Part shown: positions 25,247 through 34,342 of the stretch, one piece after another
Layout: each line of letters begins with the position of its first letter
Numbering within the stretch: the stretch's first letter is position 1
NCBI GenBank assembly: GCA_046598395.1
Contig: JBKJIQ010000009.1
Location: forward strand, 269,998-333,997
Direction of reading: 5' to 3'
Length of the DNA: 64,000 nucleotides
DNA from: JAENVU01 sp046598395
Lineage (GTDB): Bacteria > Actinomycetota > Acidimicrobiia > IMCC26256 > JAENVU01
The notes under the pieces: generated by a model
What the model was told of the DNA's origin: nothing
Databases searched by the model: none
What the model saw: only the letters and a program-made list of their open reading frames with translations
Program-made: the position numbers and the translations under genes

Positions 25247-26461
25247 ATGGAAGTGACGTTGGAACGGACCATTCGGGAACGAATCGAGGTCGAGAAGACT
25301 CGGAGTGCACCCCTGCCGGAGTCGGTGCCGGTTCCTCCGATTCCCACACCGCGCTACACCGACCCCGCGTTCTTCCAGCTCGAACGAGAGCGAGTCTTCG
25401 CTCGGTCCTGGCTGTTCGCCGGCCACGAGTCGGAGTGGCCCGACCCGGGCTCCTACCGCACGTTCACGCGATCGGGTGCTCCGATTGTGATCGTCCGCGG
25501 CGACGACGGAATCTTGCGCGCCTTCTACAACGCCTGCCGGCATCGCGGTGCGCCCGTCACCCGCGACGAGTGCGGCACCGCACGCCGGCTGACGTGCCAG
25601 TACCACTCGTGGTCCTACGGCACCGACGGTGCGCTGAAGGCCATACCCGACGCGCGTAGCTTTGCGGAGCTCGACATGGGTCAGCTCGGTCTCGTACCAG
25701 TGCGTTGTGAGACCTGGGACGGCTGGGTCTTCGTGAGCGAAGCGCCGGATGGACCGACGCTGCTCGACTTCCTAGGCCCGATCGGCGACCAGATGAAAGA
25801 GATCGACGGGCCGGCCATGCGGCTCGTCGGGACGAACGTGCATCACCTCGCGTGCAACTGGAAGCTGATGGTCGACGCGTTCTTGGAGGTGTACCACGTC
25901 CGCACCGTCCATCCCGACAACGCGGCGCTGCTGTATGACGACCAGTCCGTGACGGTCGCGATGCTGCCCAACGGCAACAGTCGACTGACCGTAGAGAAGC
26001 GGGCGGAGTTGCGCGACTTCCCGATGGTGTCACCGGAGTTCGACAACCCGGCAGTCGGCCTTCTGTGGCGTCAGACCTCGACCTCGTACGGTATCTTCCC
26101 CAACCTGGTCGTGCCGATGGATACCGGTGCATTCACGTTCTTGTGCATGTGGCCCGTCGACGTGGACCACACCGAACTCGAGCTGCGGTGGTACGCACCG
26201 GCCTGGGTCGGCGACGAGATCCCCGCCGACCACGTGGAACGGATGGCGTTGTTCGAGACGGTGATGGCCCAGGACACGGCGAACATGGCCCCGATCCAGG
26301 CCTCGGTGTCGTCGCCGGGTGCGCGCCCGTTTCAGATCGGTTGGCACGAGCGGCTGATCCACCACTTCCAGCGTGCCGTCGACCTTGCCATCGGATCCGA
26401 CGCGCTGCCCGCAGGCACCGCGGTCTCGGACGCGCTCGACCGATTCGTCGAGCCGGTCTGA
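25247..26461 (+). CDS. Rieske non-haem iron oxygenase, alpha subunit
   Basis: A 404-residue ring-hydroxylating-type oxygenase starting at ATG 25247 (GCGAGGAG upstream). The Rieske [2Fe-2S] site is CRHRGAPV ... CQYHSWSYG (C-x-H, C-x2-H), and the mononuclear iron site is VDAFLEVYHVRTVHPDN (two His) with a later Asp in the MDTANMAP-like region. The substrate may be aromatic, terpenoid or a quaternary amine; the neighbours favour an oxidative catabolic route. No ferredoxin or reductase gene is adjacent, so electrons must come from elsewhere. First intact gene of a six-gene operon. Confidence 0.9.
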   Translation: MEVTLERTIRERIEVEKTRSAPLPESVPVPPIPTPRYTDPAFFQLERERVFARSWLFAGHESEWPDPGSYRTFTRSGAPIVIVRGDDGILRAFYNACRHRGAPVTRDECGTARRLTCQYHSWSYGTDGALKAIPDARSFAELDMGQLGLVPVRCETWDGWVFVSEAPDGPTLLDFLGPIGDQMKEIDGPAMRLVGTNVHHLACNWKLMVDAFLEVYHVRTVHPDNAALLYDDQSVTVAMLPNGNSRLTVEKRAELRDFPMVSPEFDNPAVGLLWRQTSTSYGIFPNLVVPMDTGAFTFLCMWPVDVDHTELELRWYAPAWVGDEIPADHVERMALFETVMAQDTANMAPIQASVSSPGARPFQIGWHERLIHHFQRAVDLAIGSDALPAGTAVSDALDRFVEPV

Positions 26462-26462
26462 G

Positions 26463-27800
26463 GTGCCGACACCTCGGGTGCTCCTGAGCGGTGGCACCGT
26501 CATCGACGGCACGGGTGCCGCACCACGCGCGGATACCGACGTGCTGTTCGAAGTCGACCGCATCGTCGCCGTCGGCCAAGCCGCCCGCGCCGCAGCCGCC
26601 GCGGCCAATGCCGACATCACGACCGTGGACGTCTCGGGCCTGACCGTGATGCCCGGCCTCATCGACGCGCACTGCCACATCACCTTCGGTGAACCCGCGA
26701 GCAACGACGAGTTGTTTTTCCACCGCGAGCAGTCAGCCGCGATGCTCGTCGCCGCGCACAATGTTCCCAAGCTGTTGCGGGCCGGCGTCACCGGTTTCCT
26801 CGACGCCGACTGCATCTTCAACCTCGGACCAGTACTGCGGGATGGAATCGAGGCCGGTCTTGTGGAGGGCCCGCGCATGTCGGCCGGCATGAACGCGTTG
26901 CTGACCACGGCCGGAGGAACCGCAGGTCGACTCATCCCCGACCACGGCACTCTCGGCTACGCGGCGGTGATGGGAGATCGCGACGAGATCGTGCGGACCA
27001 CTCGCCAACAGATCAAGCACGGCGCCGACTGGATCAAGATCCACGTGACCGGCTCGTTGCCTCGCTCCAATGGGGAGCTCACGGTCTGGTCTGCGGAGGA
27101 AATCCGGTTGGTCACCGGCACCGCGCACGCGCTCAACACCCCGACCATCGCGCACTGTCGAAGCGCGGAGTCGACGCGCCTGGCTGCGGAGGCCGGCGTC
27201 GACCTCATCCTGCACGCCAGCTACCTCGACGACGAAGCCCTCGAAGCCGTCGTCACCGCCGGCTCCGCGATCGCGCCCACCTTCACCTTCCTCGCGAATC
27301 TCGCCGACCACGGCGCCAAGGTCGGCGCCGCCACCACCCAGGTCGACATCTTCCGCGGGGAGATCGCCGCGACGGGCGAGATGATCCGGCGCGCGCACAC
27401 TGCCGGAGTCCGCTTGCTGTGCGGCTCCGAGAGCGGCTTTTCACTCACGCCCTACGGACATTGGCACGCGCGCGAGGTCGAACTCTTCGTCGACGTACTC
27501 GGGCTTACCCCACTCGAAGCCATCAGCTGCGCGACGCGCAACGGAGCATTCGCGCTCCGACGGCCCGATGATTCGATCGGGGTCGTCCTCCCCGATGCGG
27601 CAGCCGACCTCATCGTGATCGACGGAGACCCCGCCACCGACATCGCGGTGCTCGGCGACCGTTCGCGCCTCCGCCATGTGTATTCGCGCGGCGCCGCGAT
27701 CGACCTGGATCGCCCATGGCCCGAGCGCCGTCCACTCGCGGGCGAGAAGGTTGGCTCGTGGTCGACGCGTCCCCTCACGTGGGATCTCGCGCAGTCGTGA
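26463..27800 (+). CDS. metal-dependent amidohydrolase (imidazolonepropionase-like)
   Basis: A 445-residue amidohydrolase-superfamily protein starting at GTG 26463, 1 nt after the Rieske stop. The family metal motif is DAHCHI (H-x-H) after the N-terminal beta sandwich (VLLSGGTVIDGTG). DWIKIHVTGS carries the bridging Lys candidate, AHCRSAE and LILHASYLDDE the later His ligands, and CGSESGFSLTPYG the final acid region. It hydrolyses a cyclic amide, lactone or C-N bond; the substrate is presumably a ring product of the upstream oxygenase. Confidence 0.87.
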   Translation: MPTPRVLLSGGTVIDGTGAAPRADTDVLFEVDRIVAVGQAARAAAAAANADITTVDVSGLTVMPGLIDAHCHITFGEPASNDELFFHREQSAAMLVAAHNVPKLLRAGVTGFLDADCIFNLGPVLRDGIEAGLVEGPRMSAGMNALLTTAGGTAGRLIPDHGTLGYAAVMGDRDEIVRTTRQQIKHGADWIKIHVTGSLPRSNGELTVWSAEEIRLVTGTAHALNTPTIAHCRSAESTRLAAEAGVDLILHASYLDDEALEAVVTAGSAIAPTFTFLANLADHGAKVGAATTQVDIFRGEIAATGEMIRRAHTAGVRLLCGSESGFSLTPYGHWHAREVELFVDVLGLTPLEAISCATRNGAFALRRPDDSIGVVLPDAAADLIVIDGDPATDIAVLGDRSRLRHVYSRGAAIDLDRPWPERRPLAGEKVGSWSTRPLTWDLAQS

Positions 27801-28615
27801 CCGATCGTCGAGTCGGATCGGTCCTCGTCACGGGTGCGGGCAGTGGACTGGGAGCTGCGCTCGCAAGCGAAGCCGCCGGTGCCGGATGGAAGGTCGGCGT
27901 CCTCGACCGCGACTTCGATGCTGCGTCCCGAACCGCCGACGCGATCGGCGTCGCCGCAACCGCGCTCGCGGCCGACACGCGCAACGAAGCCGCGCTCGAG
28001 GCCGCGCTCGACATTTTCGCGACCGCAACCGGCGCACCCGCGCCCGATGGCGTCGTCTGCAACGCGGGCATCGTTCGGTTCGGACCGCTCCTCAACCTGA
28101 CCGCCAACGACTGGCAGGCGGTCGTTGACGTGAATCTCACAGGCACGTTTCTGACCGCCCGGGCCGTCGCGCGTCGCATGATCGCGGCGGAGACCGGCGG
28201 ATCAATCGTCGCGATCACTTCGATGAACGGCGTTGCTCCCGGCCCCAACGCCGGTGCGTACGGCGCGACGAAGGCGGGCGTCGCCCGCTTGACCCAGCAA
28301 ATGGCGCTGGAATGGGGACCGCTCGGCATCCGGGTCAACGCGGTCGCGCCGGGGCTTATCGACGCCGGAATGTCCGAAGCGATCTACGCCGATCCGGAGA
28401 TCCGCCGACTCCGCTCCGAGCGCGTACCACTCGGCCGGTTGGGCACACCATCGGATGTGGCGGCCGCCGTTCTGTTTCTCCTCTCCGACGGCGCGGGCTA
28501 CATCAACGGCACCGAGCTACTCGTGGACGGCGGCGTCACCATGAGCGTCATCAGCACCCTGCCGCGCCCGCTTGCGGTCGATGCGGTGGGCGTCGATCCC
28601 GCTCTCGACCCGTGA
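27797..28615 (+). CDS. SDR-family oxidoreductase
   Basis: A 272-residue classical SDR. The GTG at 27797 overlaps the amidohydrolase stop (GTGA), indicating coupling. TGAGSGLGAALA (cofactor), CNAGIVRFG, TSMNG (catalytic Ser), YGATKAG (Tyr-Lys) and the C-terminal INGTELLVDGG are all present. Likely oxidises a hydroxyl group made by the Rieske enzyme or the P450 of the same operon. Confidence 0.9.
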   Translation: MTDRRVGSVLVTGAGSGLGAALASEAAGAGWKVGVLDRDFDAASRTADAIGVAATALAADTRNEAALEAALDIFATATGAPAPDGVVCNAGIVRFGPLLNLTANDWQAVVDVNLTGTFLTARAVARRMIAAETGGSIVAITSMNGVAPGPNAGAYGATKAGVARLTQQMALEWGPLGIRVNAVAPGLIDAGMSEAIYADPEIRRLRSERVPLGRLGTPSDVAAAVLFLLSDGAGYINGTELLVDGGVTMSVISTLPRPLAVDAVGVDPALDP

Positions 28616-29328
28616 GCGGCAACCTGGTGCTTTCCGGCGGCCCCGGTCACGACTTCGACGCCACCACCAGAGAACTCGGGGCGCTCAGCGCAGATATCGG
28701 GCTCAACCCAACCGTCGTCACCGAGCCGGTCGAGTTCTTCACTGCACTCCGGCGCGCCGAGGAACGCGAGATCCCTCCCTGGCAGCTCATCACCGTGAAC
28801 GCGTTGCGCTGGCGCATGGAGACCAATCGATATGCGGATCAGCGCGACCGGCTCGCGTTCGCACTCGGCGCCGCCGATGCGGCCGTACTCGCGCGCTATG
28901 TCGCCGAGGGCGGCGGACTCTTGGTACTCCACACCGGCGTCATCTGCTTCGACGCCGAGCCCACCTGGCACGAACTGGTCGGCGCCTCCTGGAACTGGGA
29001 GACCTCCTCCCACCCACCCGTTGCCGACATCGAGGTCGCGGTCACCCCGGCCGGCCGCGAGCATCCCATCACCCAGGCGGTGACCCCGTTTTGTGTGCGC
29101 GACGAGCTGTACCTGCGCCTCGAGACGGTCGACGACCTCGTACCTCTACTCACCGCTTCACATCTTGGTCAGGATCAGCCGCTGCTGTGGGCCCGAAGGT
29201 TCGGCAAGGGTCGCGTCGTCACCGACGTACTCGGCCACGGCACCGAATCGATGATCAACCCTGTCCATCGCGCCGTACTCCGCGGCGCGCTGGCATGGTG
29301 CCGCCGAGGGGGATCCGATGCCTCGTGA
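28612..29328 (+). CDS. ThuA-domain protein (trehalose-utilisation/type-1-GATase-like fold)
   Basis: A 238-residue ThuA protein. The GTG at 28612 overlaps the SDR stop by 4 bp. It shows VLSGGPGHDFDATTRELG at the start, LARYVAEGGGLLVLHTG, WHELVGASWNWETSSHPP and PLLWARRFGKGRVVTDVLGHG, the standard ThuA blocks. In rhizobial sugar pathways ThuA partners with dehydrogenases; here it sits with an SDR and oxygenases, so the substrate may be a keto-sugar or other polyol. Biochemical role uncertain. Confidence 0.85.
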   Translation: MSGNLVLSGGPGHDFDATTRELGALSADIGLNPTVVTEPVEFFTALRRAEEREIPPWQLITVNALRWRMETNRYADQRDRLAFALGAADAAVLARYVAEGGGLLVLHTGVICFDAEPTWHELVGASWNWETSSHPPVADIEVAVTPAGREHPITQAVTPFCVRDELYLRLETVDDLVPLLTASHLGQDQPLLWARRFGKGRVVTDVLGHGTESMINPVHRAVLRGALAWCRRGGSDAS

Positions 29329-29350
29329 TCCGCTGAACCAAGGAGCGACC

Positions 29351-30556
29351 GTGCCAACACCGACCGAGATCACGATCACGGCATACGAAGACGCTCGCGC
29401 GGCCTTTCGCAACAAGGATCTTCGTCAGGCGCTCTACGACGCGGGCGAGGTGGTGATGGACCAGGTGCTGGTCAACCTGCACGGAGACGAGCACCGATCG
29501 CGGCGACGACTCGAGAATCGGCTGTTCCGGCGCGACACCCAGACCCAATACGAGCGCGAACTGTTTCCGCCGATCGTAGAGGCCACCTTGGCCCCGTATC
29601 GCGCCGACGGACACGCCGAACTGGTCAGCCTCAGCCATCAGATCATGATGAACCTGGCGGCGTTCACTGCCGGGGTGGACCGCCCGAGCGGGACGCCAGA
29701 GGAGACGTACCACCTCTACTCGTACATGATGCGGTTCATCGAGGGAGCCACGCTCGCTCACTACACGGGCGACCGCGACGCCAAGCGGGCCGAAGTCGCG
29801 GCGGCACTCGACTCGTTCGACCGTGAGTTCCTCACACCATCCATCGCGACCCGGCGCCACGCCCTCGCGCAGTTGGCTGCGGGTGAGATCACCGAGCAAG
29901 ACCTCCCCCGCGACGTGCTGACGATCCTCCTGCGGAATCAGGACAACCTCGCGCTCCCGCCCGATGTCGTCCTGCGCGAAACGTGCTTCTTCCTGCTCGC
30001 CGGCGCCCACACTTCGGCCACCGCGTTCGTGCGCACGTTGCACAACATCTTCATGCTCGACGACAGCAACCCGGCCGATGCCGAACTCGCGCGCACCGAC
30101 GTCGGCTTTCTGCAGCGCTGCGTCCACGAGACCGTGCGCCTACAACCGTCCAGCCCGGTTGCCATGCGCTGGGCGCTCGAAGACATCGACCTGCCGGGTG
30201 GAGTTCACCTCCGCGCCGACGACAAACTCATCATCGATCTGATGGCCGCGAATCGCGACCGGACGATCTTCGGTGACGCGGCCGACGCGTTCGACCCCCA
30301 CCGCGAGTTGCCGATCGGCGTACCGAAGTGGGGGCTCAGCTTCGGCCAGGGCATGCACGCCTGCATCGGCCAAGACCTCGCGGCCGGACTCGATCCGCTC
30401 GGCGAAGACCCGGGGCCCGACCACCTCTACGGCCTGGTACCGGTGGCGATTCAGGCGGTGCTGCGCGCCGGTGCGGCACGAATCCCGGGGGATCCGCCGG
30501 AGCTCGATCCCACCAGCGACCGTGGTTACTGGGCCCGATACCCCGTGCACTTCTGA
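29351..30556 (+). CDS. cytochrome P450
   Basis: A 401-residue P450. GTG 29351 is preferred because AAGGAG lies 6 nt upstream; an earlier ATG at 29318 would overlap ThuA by 11 bp. The haem loop is FGQGMHACIGQ (Cys ligand), the K-helix pair is HETVRLQ, the I-helix reads FFLLAGAHTSAT, and the C-helix region is HGDEHRSRRRLENRLF. Soluble, no membrane anchor. It probably hydroxylates an intermediate of the same operon, needing external ferredoxin. Confidence 0.9.
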   Translation: MPTPTEITITAYEDARAAFRNKDLRQALYDAGEVVMDQVLVNLHGDEHRSRRRLENRLFRRDTQTQYERELFPPIVEATLAPYRADGHAELVSLSHQIMMNLAAFTAGVDRPSGTPEETYHLYSYMMRFIEGATLAHYTGDRDAKRAEVAAALDSFDREFLTPSIATRRHALAQLAAGEITEQDLPRDVLTILLRNQDNLALPPDVVLRETCFFLLAGAHTSATAFVRTLHNIFMLDDSNPADAELARTDVGFLQRCVHETVRLQPSSPVAMRWALEDIDLPGGVHLRADDKLIIDLMAANRDRTIFGDAADAFDPHRELPIGVPKWGLSFGQGMHACIGQDLAAGLDPLGEDPGPDHLYGLVPVAIQAVLRAGAARIPGDPPELDPTSDRGYWARYPVHF

Positions 30557-30562
30557 GCCTCG

Positions 30563-31570
30563 ATGATCGATCTGCACGCTCACGTCGTCCTCGCATCGGT
30601 GCTCGGCGCGGCCGGGCCCTACGGACCGGAGCTTGACCCGGGCGACCCAGCCACCGGACGACTTCCGTGTTATCGCGTCGGCGACTACACGTTGGTTGGG
30701 GTTCGCTACGCCGACAGTCCGTTCATGGATCTCGATCTCCGGCTCGCCGCCATGGACGAGATGGGAATCACCCTTGCGGTGCTCTCACCGAATCCCCTCA
30801 CCTACTTCACGCACGTGGAAGCAGATTGGGCCGACGCCTTCTGCCGGCGTCACAACGACGAACTCGCGATGCTCGTGGCCGAGGCACCGGAACGTCTGGC
30901 CGGCTTCGCGCAGCTCCCCATGCAGGATCCGGCGCGCGCCGCGAGTGAGTTGCGCCGAGCGGTGACCGAGCTCGGTCTGCTGGGTGCGTATATCGGAACG
31001 GACCTCGGTCGGCCACTTGACGACCCGGCGTTCGACGAGGTGTGGTCTACCTGCACCGACCTCGACGTTCCGTTGTTGATCCACCCGGCACCCGATGGTA
31101 TCGACGCCCCGCGGCGCGACGATCGCCTCGCCCGGTTCGACGGCGACCTGTGGCTCGGGTTCTGTTACGAGGAGACGCTCGCGGTCGCGACGCTGATCCT
31201 CGGTGGTGTGCTGGACCGCCACCCCACGCTCGATGTGTGCATGAGCCACGGCGGTGGTGCCACATCGTGGCTGGCCGAACGCCTGGAACACGCGGCGCGC
31301 ACTCGACCGTGGGCGTCCGAGCATCTGCGTGATGAAGGCGCGGTCGCCGAACGGCTGGGGCGGCTGTGGTGGGATGGGCATGTGGGTGGGCCGCGGGCGC
31401 TGCAAGCATTACTCGATGCGTTCGGCTCCGGACGGGTGGTGGCCGGCACCAACTTGGCGGGCTGGGATCAGAGCAACGACCCCAGCTGGGGCGACGCCAA
31501 CCTCGCCGAGATATTCGATGCCAACGCCCGGCGGTTGCTCCGCATCGGAGGCAGCAGGCCGCGCGGCTGA
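30563..31570 (+). CDS. amidohydrolase-2 (ACMSD-like) family protein
   Basis: A 335-residue TIM-barrel protein with MIDLHAHVV (H-x-H metal site) at its extreme N-terminus, LLIHPAPDG, CMSHGGGATSWLAERL and GTNLAGWDQ (final Asp), typical of the ACMSD/4-oxalomesaconate group that decarboxylates or hydrates ring-fission products. It follows the P450 by 6 nt and ends the operon. Confidence 0.87.
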   Translation: MIDLHAHVVLASVLGAAGPYGPELDPGDPATGRLPCYRVGDYTLVGVRYADSPFMDLDLRLAAMDEMGITLAVLSPNPLTYFTHVEADWADAFCRRHNDELAMLVAEAPERLAGFAQLPMQDPARAASELRRAVTELGLLGAYIGTDLGRPLDDPAFDEVWSTCTDLDVPLLIHPAPDGIDAPRRDDRLARFDGDLWLGFCYEETLAVATLILGGVLDRHPTLDVCMSHGGGATSWLAERLEHAARTRPWASEHLRDEGAVAERLGRLWWDGHVGGPRALQALLDAFGSGRVVAGTNLAGWDQSNDPSWGDANLAEIFDANARRLLRIGGSRPRG

Positions 31571-31582
31571 AGGGCTGACCGG

Positions 31583-31882
31583 TCAGTCCTTCAGCGAGTA
31601 CTGCAGGGCCGCCCGTCCGGCCACCACCGGTCGAATCCGCTCGGTGATCAACCCTTGATGCGTCGGGTGGTCTCGGTAGACGATGTAGCCGTCGATGTCA
31701 TCGAAGTCGGCCACCACCACGAAATCCCAGTTGCCCTCAGCGAGTCCGGCATCGGGACCGAACTCATACGCGCGGATCGTCTCGATCGCGTCGGGAAGTT
31801 CTGCCAACCCGGCAGCGACCAACGCCTTCGCCTCGGCGGTCGCGTCGGGAGTCCATCGAAACATGACCACGTGTCGGAACAT
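31583..31882 (-). CDS. Dabb (stress-responsive A/B barrel) domain protein
   Basis: A 99-residue ferredoxin-like barrel: MFRHVVMFRWTPDATAEAKAL at the start, WDFVVVADFDDIDGYIVYRDHPTHQ in the centre. It probably forms a dimer. Relatives include olivetolic-acid-cyclase-like and oxygenase-associated proteins of unknown substrate. Convergent with the catabolic operon, 12 bp apart, and 4 bp from the lipoprotein gene on its own strand. Confidence 0.85.
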   Translation of the reverse strand: MFRHVVMFRWTPDATAEAKALVAAGLAELPDAIETIRAYEFGPDAGLAEGNWDFVVVADFDDIDGYIVYRDHPTHQGLITERIRPVVAGRAALQYSLKD

Positions 31883-31886
31883 GGCC

Positions 31887-32693
31887 CTACCAGTCCACGG
31901 TCGGAGTGGGCGGGAACAGCCGGTCGCGCTCCGTCATCAGACGGGTGCAGTCCCAACCCTTCGCCACCGGCTTGAGAATGATCGGACTCTTGCTGAGATC
32001 GGGATACTGGATCCACTTGGCCTTGGTCTTGAAGATGTCGTTGGTGGCACCGACGATCAGCTGCTCGGAGTGGTCGGAGACCGTTCCCTGCAATGACGCG
32101 TCAGGCTGGGCGAGCACGTCGTAGGCGAAGATCTCGCGGCGGGCGATGTACAAGTCGCCCTGGACCGCGTCAGTGACCTTGATATGCACCGTCACCCCGG
32201 GCTTGCCATCGTGGTCGTCATCGGCGATACGTGGATCGTCGGGGTTGCTCGGTAGGGCCTCATGGGCCGGGTCCTTCAGGTGGATGCCGATCCCCGTGGG
32301 TGTCGCGGGCCGCTTGATGCGTACCCGTCCGTTCTTCAGGGACACCGCCACCGGCGTGGAGATCGGCCGGATCGCGCTCGTGGCGGCATCCGACATTTCC
32401 GTCGTGATCGGCTGGTCGCTGCGCAGTTCCGAATGACAGAACGACTCGGTGGCGGAGAGCGTGTCGCCCTTCACCGCGAGGTCGGTGAATCCGAAACTGA
32501 TGATGAGCGTCTTCATGTCGGTGCTCTGGTAAGCGACGACGTCGTAGTGCGCGTACCGGCCGGCCAGGCGTTTGGCGACGCGCTCCGCGTTCTGTTGCGC
32601 GGCGTTCTTCGCGCCGGCAACGGGATCGGCGCTGCTACAGCCGGCAGCTGCCATCAGTGCTGCAACGAAGACAGCCATCCCTGCACGACGCAT
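31887..32693 (-). CDS. secreted lipoprotein, hypothetical
   Basis: A 268-residue protein with a lipobox (ALMAAAGCSS) after a basic start and hydrophobic stretch, so it should be lipid-anchored outside the membrane. ATG 32693 was chosen because AAGGAG is 7 nt upstream; an ATG two codons earlier is only 1 nt from it. The mature part has no family I recognise; KDPAHEALPSNPDDPRIADD and a C-terminal GWDCTRLMTERDRLFPP stand out. It lies between the second carotenoid oxygenase and the Dabb gene on the same strand. Confidence 0.75.
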   Translation of the reverse strand: MRRAGMAVFVAALMAAAGCSSADPVAGAKNAAQQNAERVAKRLAGRYAHYDVVAYQSTDMKTLIISFGFTDLAVKGDTLSATESFCHSELRSDQPITTEMSDAATSAIRPISTPVAVSLKNGRVRIKRPATPTGIGIHLKDPAHEALPSNPDDPRIADDDHDGKPGVTVHIKVTDAVQGDLYIARREIFAYDVLAQPDASLQGTVSDHSEQLIVGATNDIFKTKAKWIQYPDLSKSPIILKPVAKGWDCTRLMTERDRLFPPTPTVDW

Positions 32694-32765
32694 GTGCATG
32701 CTCCTTGATCCCGGTTTCCTATTGGTGTTCGAGTTGTGGGTTGTGACGATCATCGGTGAGACAAC

Positions 32766-34202
32766 TCAGTCGACCGCGGCGAACCAGTTGGCATGAAAGC
32801 CGAACGGCATCCGATGAGGGAGGTGGACCCGAGCAATCGGGCCCGCTTCGACCGCGCGTGCGTCGAGTACGCAGACGTCGGTGCGATCGGTAGCAGAGTC
32901 GTACACCGCATTGATCAGCCACCCGTCGTCCTCCGCATTGCCATCCGGATCCGGCGCGAAGACACTCTCACCTACGTGCCCGGTGGGACCCGAACTCCAG
33001 ATCTGCCGGGTACCGGTGGCGTCGTCGTACTTCACGATCGCGTCGAAGTCGCCCGCCGGACGGCTCTCTGCGATAAAGGCCGACATGTAGTGGTAACGGG
33101 AGCGAATGCCGTTCATCTCGTCGTTGATCCGGCAGAAGTCGCCACCCAGATCATCGAACTGCTCCTGACCGGTTTGACCCGTCTTCAGATCCAACCAGTA
33201 CCGCGTCGGGTGTCCGGCGCTGGCGCTCGCCATCGACTCGTCGAGCGGTGCATCGCCATCGATACCGAAATCGGGATGGTCGAGCCGACTGCCGGAGAAC
33301 TCGATGCGATCGCCGTCGGCCCAACCGTTCCAGAAGTGCTGAACGTGCCCGGGCTCGATCTCGAACCAGCGCACGTCGTCCGCGGTCCCGAGCCGGGGCA
33401 TCACGCCGATACGAGTGCCGTTCTCGGGCCGCCACCGCGTCATAGGACCGGAGCCGAGATTCGCCATGTCGAACACGATCGGCGAATCGAGAAAGACCGC
33501 GTGGTGCTCGGTGATCACGAAGTCGTGCATCATCACCGGCGCGGGGATGTCGATTTTTGCGCGATGGATCAGTGCGCCCGATGCGTCGACGGCGTAGTAC
33601 CGGATCACCGGCTCGAACACCGAATACGCAAAGAAGAACATCTCGCCGGTGCGGGGGTCAATGCGCGGATGCGCGGTCATCGCGCCGCGCAGCGCCCCGT
33701 CGAAGCTGTACTCGCCGACCGTGTCCAGTGACTCGGTGACCTCGGTCGGCTTGCCGCCCTCCCAGAGCGCCAGGTACCGACCGGCGTGGCGGATGATGTG
33801 GGTGTTGGCCGGGTTCTTTACCGGTCCCGCATCGCCGACGATCGCGGGATCGGGGAAGTCCGTCACCGAACCGAGACCTGGATAGACCGCCCGGCCGAGT
33901 GCAGCCTCGATCTGGAGGCCGCGCGACCGGATCCAGCGGTTCCGAAAACCGGCGGAACCGTCTTCGAAGGTCACGGAATGCAGCATGCCGTCGCCGTCGA
34001 ACATGTGGTACCGGCCGATGGGCTCGAACATCGGATTCGGGCCGTTGCGTACGAACGAACCACGCAACCCGCGCGGGAGCGCGCCCGTGATCTCACACCG
34101 ATCGATGTCGAGCTCGCGATCGATCGGAAAGAGATTGCCCGACAGGTCCGGCTGATGGTCCTGGTTCGTGACGTGACCGGTGAGGACGGCGGGTCCAGTC
34201 AT
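32766..34202 (-). CDS. carotenoid-cleavage-oxygenase family protein (2)
   Basis: A 478-residue protein of normal family size, starting at ATG 34202 (AGGGAG upstream). The iron-binding His candidates are in AMTAHPRIDP, PVMMHDFVITEHHAVF, HVQHFWNGW and the C-terminal PFGFHANWFAAVD. The N-terminal FVRNGPNPMFEPIGRYHMFDGDGM is a hallmark of apocarotenoid/lignostilbene oxygenases. It shares a GTTTACC-type promoter motif with the first paralogue, suggesting joint control. Confidence 0.9.
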   Translation of the reverse strand: MTGPAVLTGHVTNQDHQPDLSGNLFPIDRELDIDRCEITGALPRGLRGSFVRNGPNPMFEPIGRYHMFDGDGMLHSVTFEDGSAGFRNRWIRSRGLQIEAALGRAVYPGLGSVTDFPDPAIVGDAGPVKNPANTHIIRHAGRYLALWEGGKPTEVTESLDTVGEYSFDGALRGAMTAHPRIDPRTGEMFFFAYSVFEPVIRYYAVDASGALIHRAKIDIPAPVMMHDFVITEHHAVFLDSPIVFDMANLGSGPMTRWRPENGTRIGVMPRLGTADDVRWFEIEPGHVQHFWNGWADGDRIEFSGSRLDHPDFGIDGDAPLDESMASASAGHPTRYWLDLKTGQTGQEQFDDLGGDFCRINDEMNGIRSRYHYMSAFIAESRPAGDFDAIVKYDDATGTRQIWSSGPTGHVGESVFAPDPDGNAEDDGWLINAVYDSATDRTDVCVLDARAVEAGPIARVHLPHRMPFGFHANWFAAVD

Positions 34203-34256
34203 GGTTCGCTCCCTTCGACGGCCGCCGTGGATCGACGGCGACCTGGAACGGAACTT

Positions 34257-34269
34257 AACACCGTTTACC
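34257..34269. promoter_or_regulatory. AACACCGTTTACC, operator half-site upstream of carotenoid oxygenase 2
   Basis: 11 of 13 bases equal the segment at 24511-24523 inside the palindrome before carotenoid oxygenase 1. It lies 55-67 bp before the start at 34202. The second arm of the palindrome is less conserved here. Confidence 0.4.
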
Positions 34270-34342
34270 TGACGGTCGCCGTCCGTCGACCGGTGCCGCG
34301 TCACCCGGGTGTGAGCGGCTCGTCGGGTCCGGCCGGCGTGGC

